Source: Lentzea sp. NBRC 102530 (lineage in GTDB: Bacteria; Actinomycetota; Actinomycetes; Mycobacteriales; Pseudonocardiaceae). Taken from it: a stretch of DNA of 64,000 nucleotides. Positions 54,296 through 62,604 of the stretch are shown here, piece by piece. The translations under genes were made by a program, and so were the position numbers. The notes under the pieces are model-generated. The model was not told the DNA's origin and made no database searches. It was given only the letters and a program-made list of their open reading frames with translations. The number at the start of each line of letters is the position of its first letter. Within the stretch, counting starts at the first letter, position 1. The stretch covers positions 1-64,000 of the forward strand of contig NZ_BSTF01000016.1 of NCBI RefSeq assembly GCF_030269365.1. The letters are read 5' to 3'.

Positions 54296-54762
54296 CCCGC
54301 GACCACGGCACGAAGCCTGCTCAACGCGCGCATGCGGTTCCGTTGCACGGTCCCTTTGTGCACGCCCAACAGTTGCGACGCCTCCGTCAGGCTGTGGCCG
54401 GCGATGTCGACCAACAACAGGGTCGTGGCCTGTGTGCTCGTCAGGTGCGCCAAGAGCTCGGCGACGAACTGCCGTCCTTCGAACCCGGCGTCGTACGAGC
54501 CGGGTTCGACGTCCTCGCGCAGCACCTGGCGCCGTTCGGCCCGCCAGCCGCTGCGCGCGAGGTTCACCGCGGCGGTGAGGGCGTAGCCGTACGGGTTCGG
54601 GTGCGCGAGCAGGACCCGTTGCCGCGACGGTGAACTCCTGAACCTGACGTAGACCTCCTGCACCACGTCCTCGGCCCGGTCGCCCGCGAGCTGGGCGGTC
54701 CGCCTCAGCAGGCGTGGCAACAACTCCACGAACAGCGCGTCGAAATCGGTGTTGCTGTGCAC
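54277..54762 (-). CDS. ECF-like sigma-70 family factor
   Basis: The 161-residue sigma factor (SigE/CarQ-like) has region 2 with FVELLPRLLRRTAQLAGDRA and EDVVQEVYVRFR, and region 4 with LLLVDIAGHSLTEASQLLGV then HKGTVQRNRMRALSRLR. GTG 54762 was chosen because GGAGG lies 6 bases upstream; the longer frame is unlikely. No anti-sigma gene is adjacent. It diverges from the M6 protease gene across 219 bases. Confidence 0.9.
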   Translation of the reverse strand: MHSNTDFDALFVELLPRLLRRTAQLAGDRAEDVVQEVYVRFRSSPSRQRVLLAHPNPYGYALTAAVNLARSGWRAERRQVLREDVEPGSYDAGFEGRQFVAELLAHLTSTQATTLLLVDIAGHSLTEASQLLGVHKGTVQRNRMRALSRLRAVVAGHQTSR

Positions 54763-54981
54763 GAACTTCCTCCAGTTGGTCGCCGCGGCACTGACCCCCT
54801 TCGCCACTGCCGCGAGCCACAACTGGATCGACGTCGACGTTAGCGCGGACCGGCCGCGCGAAACCACCTGCGAAAGCAGTCATGCGATCCCGGCTTGTCC
54901 CATTTCTCCCGACCATCGGACGTGTCGAGGCGCAGATCCCGAACGTAGGTTCCCCACGGGATTCCTAGGAGGGGAACACAA

Positions 54982-57306
54982 GTGCGAAGAGTTCTGGCGG
55001 GAGCAGCGGCGCTCGCGCTCATCAGCGCCGGCATGGTCACACCGGCCACCGCGACGCCGCCCGTGCAGCCCGAACTGCAGGAGACTCGGCAGTCCGACGA
55101 GCAGCCGCACGAGCTGGAGGTGAAGCGCCGCGCGTTGAAGCAGCAGGCGCTCGCCGACGTGCTGACCGGTCAGGCCAAGACCGAGAAGCGGGGGACCAGC
55201 ACCGTCGCGAAGGTCGGCAAGAAGAAGGACAAGGACCAGTACGTCGAGCTCAAGCGGGAGAAGACCGACAAGATCTTCGTGATCCTCACGGAGTTCGGCG
55301 ACGAGCGGCACCCCGACTACCCCGACCGCGACACGAACCCCGCCACACCGGGGCCGCAGCGGTTCGACGGGCCGACGCACAACCAGATCCCGGAGCCGAA
55401 CCGGGCCGTCGACAACACGACGATCTGGCGTCCCGACTTCAGCCAGAAGTACTTCCAGGACCTCTACTTCAGCCGCAAGAAGGACGCGAACTCCGTCGCG
55501 AACTTCTACGACAAGCAGTCGTCCGGCCGCTACACCGTCAACGGTCTCGTCACGGACTGGGTGAAGGTCAGGTACAACGAGGCGCGGTACGGCCGCAGCA
55601 ACGGCTTCCCCTGCAACGACAACATCTGCAACAACTCGCGTGAGCTCATCAAGGACGCGGTGACGCAGTGGGTCGCCGACCAGAAGGCCGCCGGCAGGAC
55701 CGACGCGCAGATCAAGGCGACGCTGTCCGAGTACGACGTCTGGGACCGTTACGACTACGACGGTGACGGCGACTTCAACGAGCCCGACGGCTACATCGAC
55801 CACTTCCAGATCGTGCACGCGGGTGGCGACCAGGCCGACGGCGACCCGTTGCAGGGCGAGGACGCCCTGTGGAGCCACCGCGGCTACGCGTTCAAGAACT
55901 ACACGACCGGTCCCGGCACCAACAAGCTCGGCGGCGCGCAGATCGGGGACACCGGCCTCTGGGTCGGCGACTACACCGTGCAGCCCGAGAACGGCGGCGT
56001 GAGCGTCTTCGCGCACGAGTTCGGCCACGACCTCGGCCTGCCGGACCACTACGACACCAACGGCGGCACGAACGGCGTCAACTGGTGGTCGATCATGGCG
56101 CAGAACCGGGTCAACGCGCCCGGTGAGGCTCCCGGCGAGCGCGCCAACGAGTTCTCCGCGTGGGACAAGCTCCAGCTCGGCTGGCTCGACTACGAGGTCG
56201 CCGTCGCCGGCCAGGAACGCGTCTTCGAACTCGGCCCGCACGAGTACAACAGCGCCAAGGCCCAGGGCCTCGTCGTCGTGCTGCCCGACATCTCGAAGGA
56301 CTTCGACTACGGCGCCCCGTTCGCGGGCGGCAAGATGTGGTGGAGCGAGAAGGGCAACGACCTCGACCACTCCATGACCGCGCCTCTCGACCTGCGCGGC
56401 AAGACCACCGCGTCGCTGACGTTGAAGGCGCGGTTCGACATCGAGGCCGACTACGACTACCTCTACGTCGAAGCGTCCAACGAGGACGGCAGCTGGACCC
56501 AGCTCGACGGCACCGCCGGCGGCGTCCCGTTCGCCCGCGACTCCGGCGACTCGCCCGCGATCTCCAGCTCGTCCGGTGGCCAGTGGGTCGACGTGAACGT
56601 CGACCTGGCCGCGTACGCCGGCAAGAACACCAAGCTGCGCTTCGCCTACCGCACCGACGGCGCACTGGCGTTGCAGGGCTTCTTCGCCGACCAGATCGTG
56701 GTGACCGCCGACGGCACGCCGGTGCTGACCGACGGCGGCGAGACCGCGGGCGTGTGGACCACGCGCGGCTTCCGCACCACCGCCGGCAAGGAGACGAAGA
56801 CGTTCGACCAGTTCTACATCGCGTCGAACCGCACGTACGAGTCGTACGGCAAGTACAACCAGACCGGCCCGTACCGCTACAGCTTCCCGGACAAGCCCGA
56901 CTTCGTGGAGCACTTCCCGTACCAGGACGGCCTGCTGGTGTCGTTGTGGAACACCTCGTTCCTCGACAACAACGTCAGCGAGCACCCCGGTGAGGGCCTG
57001 ATCCTGCCGATCGACGCCAACCCGGCCCCGCTGTACAACCTCGAGGGTCAGCGCTGGTCGCCGACCGTCAGCGGCTACGACGCGCCGTTCGGCCTGCAGA
57101 AGTCGGACTCCTTCACGTTGCACGTCAACGGCAAGGCGTCCTACGTCCGCGGTGCGGCGGCCCAGCCGACGTTCGACGACACCAAGCAGTTCTGGTACGC
57201 CGAGCAGCCGAACGCGGGCGTGAAGCTGCCCGCCGTGGGTGTTGGGCTGCGCGTTGTGCGGCAGTCCGGCACTTCAATGACGGTGAAGTTGTTCAAGACC
57301 AAGTAG
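54982..57306 (+). CDS. Secreted M6-family metalloprotease (immune inhibitor A type)
   Basis: The 774-residue secreted protease has a signal peptide (MRRVLAGAAALALISAGMV, cleavage after ATA near residue 25). A charged propeptide follows, then the peptidase domain starting near TDKIFVILTEFGDERHPDYP. The zinc site is SVFAHEFGHDLGLPDHYDT (HExxHxxGxxD) with a downstream Met-turn SIMAQN. A MAM-like or lectin-like jelly-roll region (ADYDYLYVEASNEDGSWTQL) occupies the C-terminal part. AGGAGGGG precedes the GTG by 7 bases. It probably degrades extracellular or insect/fungal proteins. Confidence 0.95.
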   Translation: MRRVLAGAAALALISAGMVTPATATPPVQPELQETRQSDEQPHELEVKRRALKQQALADVLTGQAKTEKRGTSTVAKVGKKKDKDQYVELKREKTDKIFVILTEFGDERHPDYPDRDTNPATPGPQRFDGPTHNQIPEPNRAVDNTTIWRPDFSQKYFQDLYFSRKKDANSVANFYDKQSSGRYTVNGLVTDWVKVRYNEARYGRSNGFPCNDNICNNSRELIKDAVTQWVADQKAAGRTDAQIKATLSEYDVWDRYDYDGDGDFNEPDGYIDHFQIVHAGGDQADGDPLQGEDALWSHRGYAFKNYTTGPGTNKLGGAQIGDTGLWVGDYTVQPENGGVSVFAHEFGHDLGLPDHYDTNGGTNGVNWWSIMAQNRVNAPGEAPGERANEFSAWDKLQLGWLDYEVAVAGQERVFELGPHEYNSAKAQGLVVVLPDISKDFDYGAPFAGGKMWWSEKGNDLDHSMTAPLDLRGKTTASLTLKARFDIEADYDYLYVEASNEDGSWTQLDGTAGGVPFARDSGDSPAISSSSGGQWVDVNVDLAAYAGKNTKLRFAYRTDGALALQGFFADQIVVTADGTPVLTDGGETAGVWTTRGFRTTAGKETKTFDQFYIASNRTYESYGKYNQTGPYRYSFPDKPDFVEHFPYQDGLLVSLWNTSFLDNNVSEHPGEGLILPIDANPAPLYNLEGQRWSPTVSGYDAPFGLQKSDSFTLHVNGKASYVRGAAAQPTFDDTKQFWYAEQPNAGVKLPAVGVGLRVVRQSGTSMTVKLFKTK

Positions 57307-57316
57307 CTTGCTCTGC

Positions 57317-57760
57317 ATGACAGCTGAGGAAATGCTGGCCGTCGCCGTCGAAGAGGCGCGGATGGGACTCGCCGAGGGCGGGATCCCCATCGGCGCGGCC
57401 CTCTTCGGCGGCGACGGCCGTCTGCTGGGCAGGGGCCACAACCGGCGCGTGCAGGACGGCGACGCCTCCATGCACGCCGAGACCTCGGCCTTCCGCAACG
57501 CCGGCCGCCAGCGCGGCTACCGCGGCACCACGATGGTCACCACCCTGTCGCCGTGCTGGTACTGCAGCGGCCTGGTGCGCCAGTTCGGCATCTCGAACGT
57601 CCTGATCGGCGAGGCCACGACGTTCCACGGCGGCCACGACTGGCTGGCCGAACACGGCGTGGCCATCACCGTCGTCGAGGACCCCGCGCTGATCGAGCTG
57701 ATGACTTCCTTCATCGCCGAGCGCCCCGAACTCTGGTACGAGGACATCGGCCAGGACTAG
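57317..57760 (+). CDS. Nucleoside/cytosine deaminase family protein
   Basis: The 147-residue zinc deaminase has the HAE motif SMHAETSAFRNAGR and the second zinc half TTLSPCWYCSGLVRQFG (PCxxC). The layout and the C-terminal WLAEHGVAITVVEDPALIEL resemble yeast-type cytosine deaminases (FCY1), which hydrolyse cytosine to uracil; guanine deaminase is an alternative. ATG 57317 starts 11 bases after the M6 stop. Confidence 0.92.
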   Translation: MTAEEMLAVAVEEARMGLAEGGIPIGAALFGGDGRLLGRGHNRRVQDGDASMHAETSAFRNAGRQRGYRGTTMVTTLSPCWYCSGLVRQFGISNVLIGEATTFHGGHDWLAEHGVAITVVEDPALIELMTSFIAERPELWYEDIGQD

Positions 57761-57770
57761 GTTGGGCGGC

Positions 57771-58169
57771 GTGGCTGCTGTGCTGATCACCGGTGCGGAC
57801 GAGGCCCTCGCACGCGAGACCTCCCGCCTGCTCACGTCCGCAGGGCACACCGTGGTCGCCGCGGCCGGGGACCTCGACGTGCTGATCATCGACGCCGGTG
57901 CCCCGCGCGAGTTCGAGAGCGCCCTCGCCGAGGTGGTCCGCGTCCTGCAGGAGCACCTTCCCCTGCTCGAACGGTCGGCGGCGCCGACCGTCGTGATCAC
58001 CGGCCACGACGAGGTGGCCGAGGCCATCGCGAACCTGGTCGCCGTGCAGTACGCCAGGTCGTTCCCCCGGCTGCGGATCAACGCCGCGGGCCCGGACGCG
58101 GCGCTCATCGCTGCCACCGCGCAGGTCGGGCCGGACGGGCCGTCCGGCGCCTACTTCGAGTCCGAGTAG
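57771..58169 (+). CDS. Truncated short-chain-dehydrogenase-like protein
   Basis: The 132-residue protein looks like a shortened SDR. A nucleotide-binding start AAVLITGADEALARETSRLL lacks the full TGxxxGxG loop. Strand-helix elements follow (DLDVLIIDAG, ALAEVVRVLQEHLPLL, PTVVITGHDE). The last part (VQYARSFPRLRINAAGPD) resembles the SDR segment after the active site. The catalytic Ser-Tyr-x3-Lys block is missing, so it should not be an enzyme. It may be a remnant or a regulatory fold. GTG 57771 is preferred to TTG 57762. Confidence 0.7.
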   Translation: MAAVLITGADEALARETSRLLTSAGHTVVAAAGDLDVLIIDAGAPREFESALAEVVRVLQEHLPLLERSAAPTVVITGHDEVAEAIANLVAVQYARSFPRLRINAAGPDAALIAATAQVGPDGPSGAYFESE

Positions 58170-58194
58170 CGGGGTCGGCTCCGGTCCTCGCCGG

Positions 58195-58557
58195 TCAGGA
58201 CGAGTAACGCGCGGCCGCCTCGTCCACCGACCCCACGATCGTGAACACCAGGTCGAGCCCCGTCGCCTCGATCGGCCGCAGCGCCGCACGCGTGGACGCC
58301 ACCACGACGAACTCGACCCCGGCCTTCGAGGCGCGCTGCTGCCCCAGCACCAGGGCTTCGAGACCGGCGGAGCCGAGGAACCGCACCCCGCCGAGGTCCA
58401 CGACGACGGCTCGCCGGCCGTCGGTCACGTGTGCGTCGAGCGGCCCGGTCAGCTCGCCGCTGGACGTGGTGTCGAGTTCGCCGGACACGCGCAGCACGAC
58501 GACGTCGGCCGCGATCCTGTCGACAGCCACGGTGGCCAGGGCGGAGGGGTCGGGCAC
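58195..58557 (-). CDS. STAS-domain anti-sigma factor antagonist
   Basis: The 120-residue SpoIIAA-like protein has a core VVVLRVSGELDTTSSGEL, VVDLGGVRFLGSAGLEALVL with the phosphorylatable Ser in GSAGL, and a long C-terminal helix. Such proteins bind an anti-sigma kinase in the SigB/SigF partner-switch. A SigB/SigF-type sigma is encoded at 61873-62592, but no kinase lies in the window. GTG 58557 was chosen because GGGAG is 5 bases upstream. Confidence 0.9.
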   Translation of the reverse strand: MPDPSALATVAVDRIAADVVVLRVSGELDTTSSGELTGPLDAHVTDGRRAVVVDLGGVRFLGSAGLEALVLGQQRASKAGVEFVVVASTRAALRPIEATGLDLVFTIVGSVDEAAARYSS

Positions 58558-58581
58558 TCTTGCTCCCTTCACAGAAAAACG

Positions 58582-59340
58582 TCAGCACCCCACGTTAACG
58601 CGGGGCTGTGGTGCCATCCAACGCCCCCTCAGCGATGTGCGTCCCGCCTGGAGCGACGAGTGCACGTGCTGGGTGAGGCGGGCGTGCAGTTCGTGGCACG
58701 CGGTGAAGCCGAGGCGGACGTCCTCCGGCGGGCACTGGACGGGCAGCAGTTGGGCGAACGGGTCGCCGCCGATGGTGTCGACCGCGGTCAGGAAGCCGAC
58801 GAGGGCGCCGACGAGGCGCTGGTGTGCGCCGAACAACGACAGCGCGTTCACCAGGGCGAGGGTCGGGGCCGGCATTTCGTCGACGGCGGCTGCCGGGGCG
58901 AGGTCGCGCAACGTCACGGAGAACAGCACCGGGTGGGTGCGGGTGCCGTAGGCGTCGCCGTGGAGGTCGCGCAGCACCGAGCGCATCTCGCGGCGCGGCT
59001 GCCAGAAGGCGTGGTGCTTGCGGAGCTCCTGAAGTCCTTCGGGGCCCAGCACGGCGGGGGAGGTGGTCTCGGCCAGCGACCTCAGCGCCTCCTCCCAGCG
59101 GGCTTCCAGCGTCGCGTGGAACTGGGCCAGCGCCGGGTGTTCGTCCCAGCCGGGGGCGGCGTCGTCGAAACCGCGGGTGCGCAGCTCGGAACAGATCCAC
59201 AGCGACAGCTGCAGGTCGTCGTCCTGCCAGGCGTCCCTGGTGCCGCCGCTCGCGAGCAGCGCGGGGCGGGGTGGGGGAGGCAGGCGCAGCGCCGCGACCA
59301 GGGCTGAGCTCATGTGGCCGCGGGGAGCGGGGAGGCGCAT
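58582..59340 (-). CDS. Shortened iron-containing redox enzyme (haem-oxygenase-like fold)
   Basis: The 252-residue protein belongs to the actinobacterial family commonly paired with YbdK-type ligases. It keeps LQLSLWICSELRTRGFDDAA near residue 44, DLHGDAYGTRTHPVLFSVTL and a NALSLFGAHQRLVGALVGFL helix. Compared with typical members of about 330 residues it lacks the middle segment with LKEADPH-like residues and the later EADAVHE-like metal block. The metal site therefore appears lost while the frame is intact. ATG overlaps the stop of the ligase gene. Confidence 0.78.
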   Translation of the reverse strand: MRLPAPRGHMSSALVAALRLPPPPRPALLASGGTRDAWQDDDLQLSLWICSELRTRGFDDAAPGWDEHPALAQFHATLEARWEEALRSLAETTSPAVLGPEGLQELRKHHAFWQPRREMRSVLRDLHGDAYGTRTHPVLFSVTLRDLAPAAAVDEMPAPTLALVNALSLFGAHQRLVGALVGFLTAVDTIGGDPFAQLLPVQCPPEDVRLGFTACHELHARLTQHVHSSLQAGRTSLRGRWMAPQPRVNVGC

Positions 59341-60407
59341 CAGGTTTCCTCACGCGTTCGGGCGATCAGCATGTCCACAAGGGACTCGGGGTCCGGGCAG
59401 CGTCGTTGCCGAGCGGCACCGCAGCCGTTGTGGCGCAACCAGTCCAACTGCTGCTCCACAGTAGACAGAGTGCCACGATCGCGCAGCGCGACCTCGACGT
59501 GCTCAACGAGCGACACTGCCCGGTCGAACGCGGGGGAGAGTTTTCCGGTGTGTGGATCGGCGGCCAGTCCGTCGACCCCGTCGCGCGACGCCCGCCAATA
59601 TGCCGCCCGCAGCACGGGATCGTCCACCCGCCCTTCGGAGGGTTCCGTCACGACGAGGGCCCGGATCAGCTCGGCGAGCACGGCGACTTCCGTTGCCAGC
59701 TGGGGAATGTCCGCGACGCGCACCTCGACCGTCGGATGATCGGCGGACGGTCGGACGTCCCAGTACACCATCGCCCTGTCCATCAGCGCTTCCGAGCTGA
59801 TCAACGCCTGCACGGTGCGGTCGTAGTCGGCGGGCTCGCGCCAGAACGGCGGCGGCCCGCTCACCGGCCAGCGCGACCACACCATCGACCGCCAGCTCGC
59901 GTAACCGGTGTCCTCCCCCTGGTGGTAGGGGGAGTTGGCGCTCAGCGCCAGCAACGTCGGCAGCCACACCCTCAGCTTGTTGGACGCCGCCAACGCTTCG
60001 GACTTCGATGGAACTCCGACGTGGACGTGCAGCCCGCACGCACCCGTTCCGGTCACGAGTCTTCGGTGGGAGTACTCGATCCGGTGATAGCGCGGGTCGT
60101 CCGATCCGGGAGGCGGACCGGCCTCGCCGATCGGTGGCATCCCGGTGGCGACCAACCGGCAGCCGGCCTGGTCGGCGGCGTCCACGAGCACCCGGCGTCC
60201 CAGCCGGACCTGCTCGGACAGCTCGTCGAACGACGAGGTCACCCCGGTCGCGATCTCGATCTGGAACGGCGTGAGCTCACCCTGCACGTCGAGGTCGCCA
60301 GGCGCGCGCGAGAGCTCCCGCACCCGTGGCGCCAGTGCTACCGGCCGCCGCGACGCGGGGTCCACGAGCAGGAACTCCTGCTCGACACCGACCGTGTGGT
60401 GACTCAT
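59340..60407 (-). CDS. Carboxylate-amine ligase, YbdK (GCS2) family
   Basis: The 355-residue ligase starts TVGVEQEFLLVDPASRRPVA, with the ATP/Mg2+ Glu residues in VEQEF and ELTPFQIEI. Further conserved blocks are ACGLHVHVGVPS, LLALSANSPYHQGEDTGYAS and VEVRVADIP. YbdK-type enzymes show weak glutamate-cysteine ligase activity; in actinobacteria the true product may be another dipeptide, since mycothiol replaces glutathione. The stop overlaps the start of the shortened redox-enzyme-like gene (ATGA), so the two are coupled. Confidence 0.93.
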   Translation of the reverse strand: MSHHTVGVEQEFLLVDPASRRPVALAPRVRELSRAPGDLDVQGELTPFQIEIATGVTSSFDELSEQVRLGRRVLVDAADQAGCRLVATGMPPIGEAGPPPGSDDPRYHRIEYSHRRLVTGTGACGLHVHVGVPSKSEALAASNKLRVWLPTLLALSANSPYHQGEDTGYASWRSMVWSRWPVSGPPPFWREPADYDRTVQALISSEALMDRAMVYWDVRPSADHPTVEVRVADIPQLATEVAVLAELIRALVVTEPSEGRVDDPVLRAAYWRASRDGVDGLAADPHTGKLSPAFDRAVSLVEHVEVALRDRGTLSTVEQQLDWLRHNGCGAARQRRCPDPESLVDMLIARTREET

Positions 60408-60456
60408 CGGCGAGCGGGTACCCGCGTGCTACGGAGATCAATCTTGGAGTGACCAC

Positions 60457-61380
60457 TTGAGACTGCGACGCAGCAACCCGGCCGGACCGGGCTGGACCAG
60501 AAGGCGGCACGGCAGCGGCTTCCGCTACCTCGACGAGCACGGCCACGCCCTGCCCGCCGACGCCGTGAAAAGGGTGAAAGACCTGGTCATCCCGCCCGCG
60601 TGGCGGGAGGTGTGGATCAGCGCGCACCCCAACGGCCACATCCAGGCCGTCGGCTACGACGACGCGGGCCGCAAGCAGTACCGCTACCACGACAAGTGGC
60701 GCACCGACCGCGACGCCGAGAAGTTCGACCGCGTGCTGAAACTCGCTCCGAAGCTGAAGGCGTTCCGCGCGCAGGTCGAGCAGGACATGAGGTCACGCGG
60801 CCGCAAGCGCCTGCTCGCCATCGCGCTGCGCGTGCTCGACCTGGGCATCTTCCGCGTCGGCCACGAGCAGTACGCCGAGGAGAACGGCACCCACGGCGTC
60901 GCGACCCTGCTCTGCGAACACCTGAACGTCCGCGGCGACCGCGTCCGGTTCACCTTCCCCGCCAAGTCCGGCGTCGAGGTGGACCAGGAGATCACCGACC
61001 CGGCACTCGCGAGGGCGGTCCGCTCGCTGCTGCGCGGCCAGACCCCGGACTGCCGCGTCTTCGACCTCACCGCCGATGACGTCAACGAGCGCTTCCGCGA
61101 ACTCGTCGGCGACGAGTTCAGCGTGAAGGACCTGCGCACCTGGCACGCCACGGTGTTCGCCGCGCAGGCGTTCGCCGACGCCCTGAAGGAACGCGGCAAG
61201 CCGTCGAAGCGCGCGATCAGCGCGGTGATGAAGGAGGTCTCCGAGGACCTGGGCAACACGCCGTCCGTCGCGAGGAAGTCCTACGTGGATCCGCGCCTGG
61301 TGGAGGCGTTCGAGCACGGCAGCGTCATCGGCCGGGGCGATCCGGAACGCGCGGTGCTCAGGTTGCTGAAGAGCGCGTGA
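60457..61380 (+). CDS. DNA topoisomerase IB (poxvirus-like)
   Basis: The 307-residue enzyme belongs to the small bacterial type IB family. It has conserved RRRHGSGFRYLD, PPAWREVWISAHPNGHIQAV, LRVLDLGIFRVGHEQYAEEN and FSVKDLRTWHATVFAAQAFA. The active-site Tyr lies in PSVARKSYVDPR near residue 276. It relaxes supercoils through a 3'-phosphotyrosine link. The TTG start has GGAG 7 bases upstream. Such enzymes are scattered among bacteria by transfer and are non-essential. Confidence 0.95.
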   Translation: MRLRRSNPAGPGWTRRRHGSGFRYLDEHGHALPADAVKRVKDLVIPPAWREVWISAHPNGHIQAVGYDDAGRKQYRYHDKWRTDRDAEKFDRVLKLAPKLKAFRAQVEQDMRSRGRKRLLAIALRVLDLGIFRVGHEQYAEENGTHGVATLLCEHLNVRGDRVRFTFPAKSGVEVDQEITDPALARAVRSLLRGQTPDCRVFDLTADDVNERFRELVGDEFSVKDLRTWHATVFAAQAFADALKERGKPSKRAISAVMKEVSEDLGNTPSVARKSYVDPRLVEAFEHGSVIGRGDPERAVLRLLKSA

Positions 61381-61407
61381 CCGAGGCGGCCGGGGCGACC
61401 GGCCGCC

Positions 61408-61830
61408 TCAGGCGGGCTTGAGAGCGGCCTTGTCGCACTGCCTGCACCAGGCGGCACCCTGCGCCGCCGCCAGGCAGGCGAACCCGGCGACGAAGTGCAG
61501 CGCGTTCGAGCCCGGGTTCACGTTCAGGAAGTTCACGACCTGATCGTCGTAGCGCGCGAGCCCGAGCCCGAACATCACCAGGAACAGCACGGCGAGCAGC
61601 AGGCCGGTGCTGCTCAACGCCTTCAAACGCGCGTACGACGCCAGCAGCGCCGCGCCGAACACCAGGTGGATGACGTTCTGCAGGGGGTTCACCCGCAGAC
61701 CGAGGATCCAGGTGCCGGCCTCGCCCGCGAACGGCGAGAACCCGGTCACGAAGAACCCGGCCACTCCCCAGACGACGAGCAGCGCGCCAGTGCTGATCGC
61801 GAGCTTCTGGGGCCACCGCAACCGGTTCAT
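61408..61830 (-). CDS. DUF4383 membrane protein
   Basis: The 140-residue protein has four helices and the DUF4383 signature VNPLQNVIHLVFGAALLA, and the related FLNVNPGSNALHFVAGFACL. Two cysteines near the C-terminus (WCRQCDKAALKPA) form a possible metal site, unusual for the family. ATG 61830 follows GATACT by 6 bases; ATG 61857 is an alternative start. Confidence 0.88.
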   Translation of the reverse strand: MNRLRWPQKLAISTGALLVVWGVAGFFVTGFSPFAGEAGTWILGLRVNPLQNVIHLVFGAALLASYARLKALSSTGLLLAVLFLVMFGLGLARYDDQVVNFLNVNPGSNALHFVAGFACLAAAQGAAWCRQCDKAALKPA

Positions 61831-61872
61831 GGGAGCAGTATCGCCAGAACCGGACATTCTCGCTCGCTCATG

Positions 61873-62592
61873 TCACTCCTCCGCCAGCAGGTCGTGCCTC
61901 AACTGCTCCAGGGACTTGGTGAGCAGCCGGGACACGTGCATCTGCGAGATGCCCACGCGGCGGGCTATCTCGGTCTGGGTGAGCCTGCCGAAGAAGCGCA
62001 GCACGACGATCGTGCGTTCCCGGCGAGGAAGGCCCCGCAGCATGGGCTGCAGGGCCTCGTGGATCTCGACGCCTTCCAGTGCCGGGTCGTCGACGGTGGA
62101 ACCTTCGAGCGTGTCGAGGGACGCGAACGCGATGTTCTTCTCGATCCGCAGACCCTCGTAGACGTCGGTGAGCGGGATCCCGAGGTGCCGGGCGATCTCG
62201 GAGGGAGTGGGAGACCGCCCGGTGCGGTGCGACAGTTCGGCGGTGGCTCCGTCGATCGAGTCGCACAGCTCTTTCAACCTGCGGGGCACGCGCACCGCCC
62301 AGCACTGGTCGCGGAAGTGGCGCCGCACCTCGCCGGTGATCGTCGGCACGGCGTAGGACAGGAAGTCCGTCTGCCGGCCGACGTCGAATCGGTCGATGGC
62401 GTTGATCAGGCCTACTGCGGCCACCTGCGCGAGGTCTTCCATGGGCTCGCCGCGTTCGCTGAAGCGACGGGCGATGTGCCGGGCGAGCGGGAGGTACTCG
62501 CGCACCAGCTTGTCTCGCAGCACGTAGTAACGAGGCGAGTTACGCGCGGTGCGGCCGAGTTCCTCGAACGCCGCGTGCTGGTCTGGCGTCAA
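61873..62592 (-). CDS. SigB/SigF-type stress sigma factor
   Basis: The 239-residue group 3 sigma has region 2 (LPLARHIARRFSERGEPMED, VAAVGLINAIDRFDVGR, DFLSYAVPTITGEVRRHFRD), region 3 (VPRRLKELCDSIDGATAELS) and region 4 (LRFFGRLTQTEIARRVGISQ, MHVSRLLTKSLEQLRHDLL). These factors direct general stress or sporulation genes and are controlled by partner switching. The STAS protein at 58195 could belong to it. The start is TTG 62592; no better start exists upstream, as a stop lies six codons before. Confidence 0.93.
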   Translation of the reverse strand: MTPDQHAAFEELGRTARNSPRYYVLRDKLVREYLPLARHIARRFSERGEPMEDLAQVAAVGLINAIDRFDVGRQTDFLSYAVPTITGEVRRHFRDQCWAVRVPRRLKELCDSIDGATAELSHRTGRSPTPSEIARHLGIPLTDVYEGLRIEKNIAFASLDTLEGSTVDDPALEGVEIHEALQPMLRGLPRRERTIVVLRFFGRLTQTEIARRVGISQMHVSRLLTKSLEQLRHDLLAEE

Positions 62593-62604
62593 CGCGCACC
62601 GCGA

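Noticed and set aside
54880-57123. 747-residue minus-strand frame opposite the M6 protease
   Set aside because: It is a shadow of the metalloprotease, which has a signal peptide, RBS and zinc motif on the plus strand.
58595-59353. Alternative frame of the shortened redox-enzyme gene as evidence for a frameshift
   Set aside because: The second frame shows no family residues. The gene is shortened by in-frame losses, so a frameshift does not explain it.
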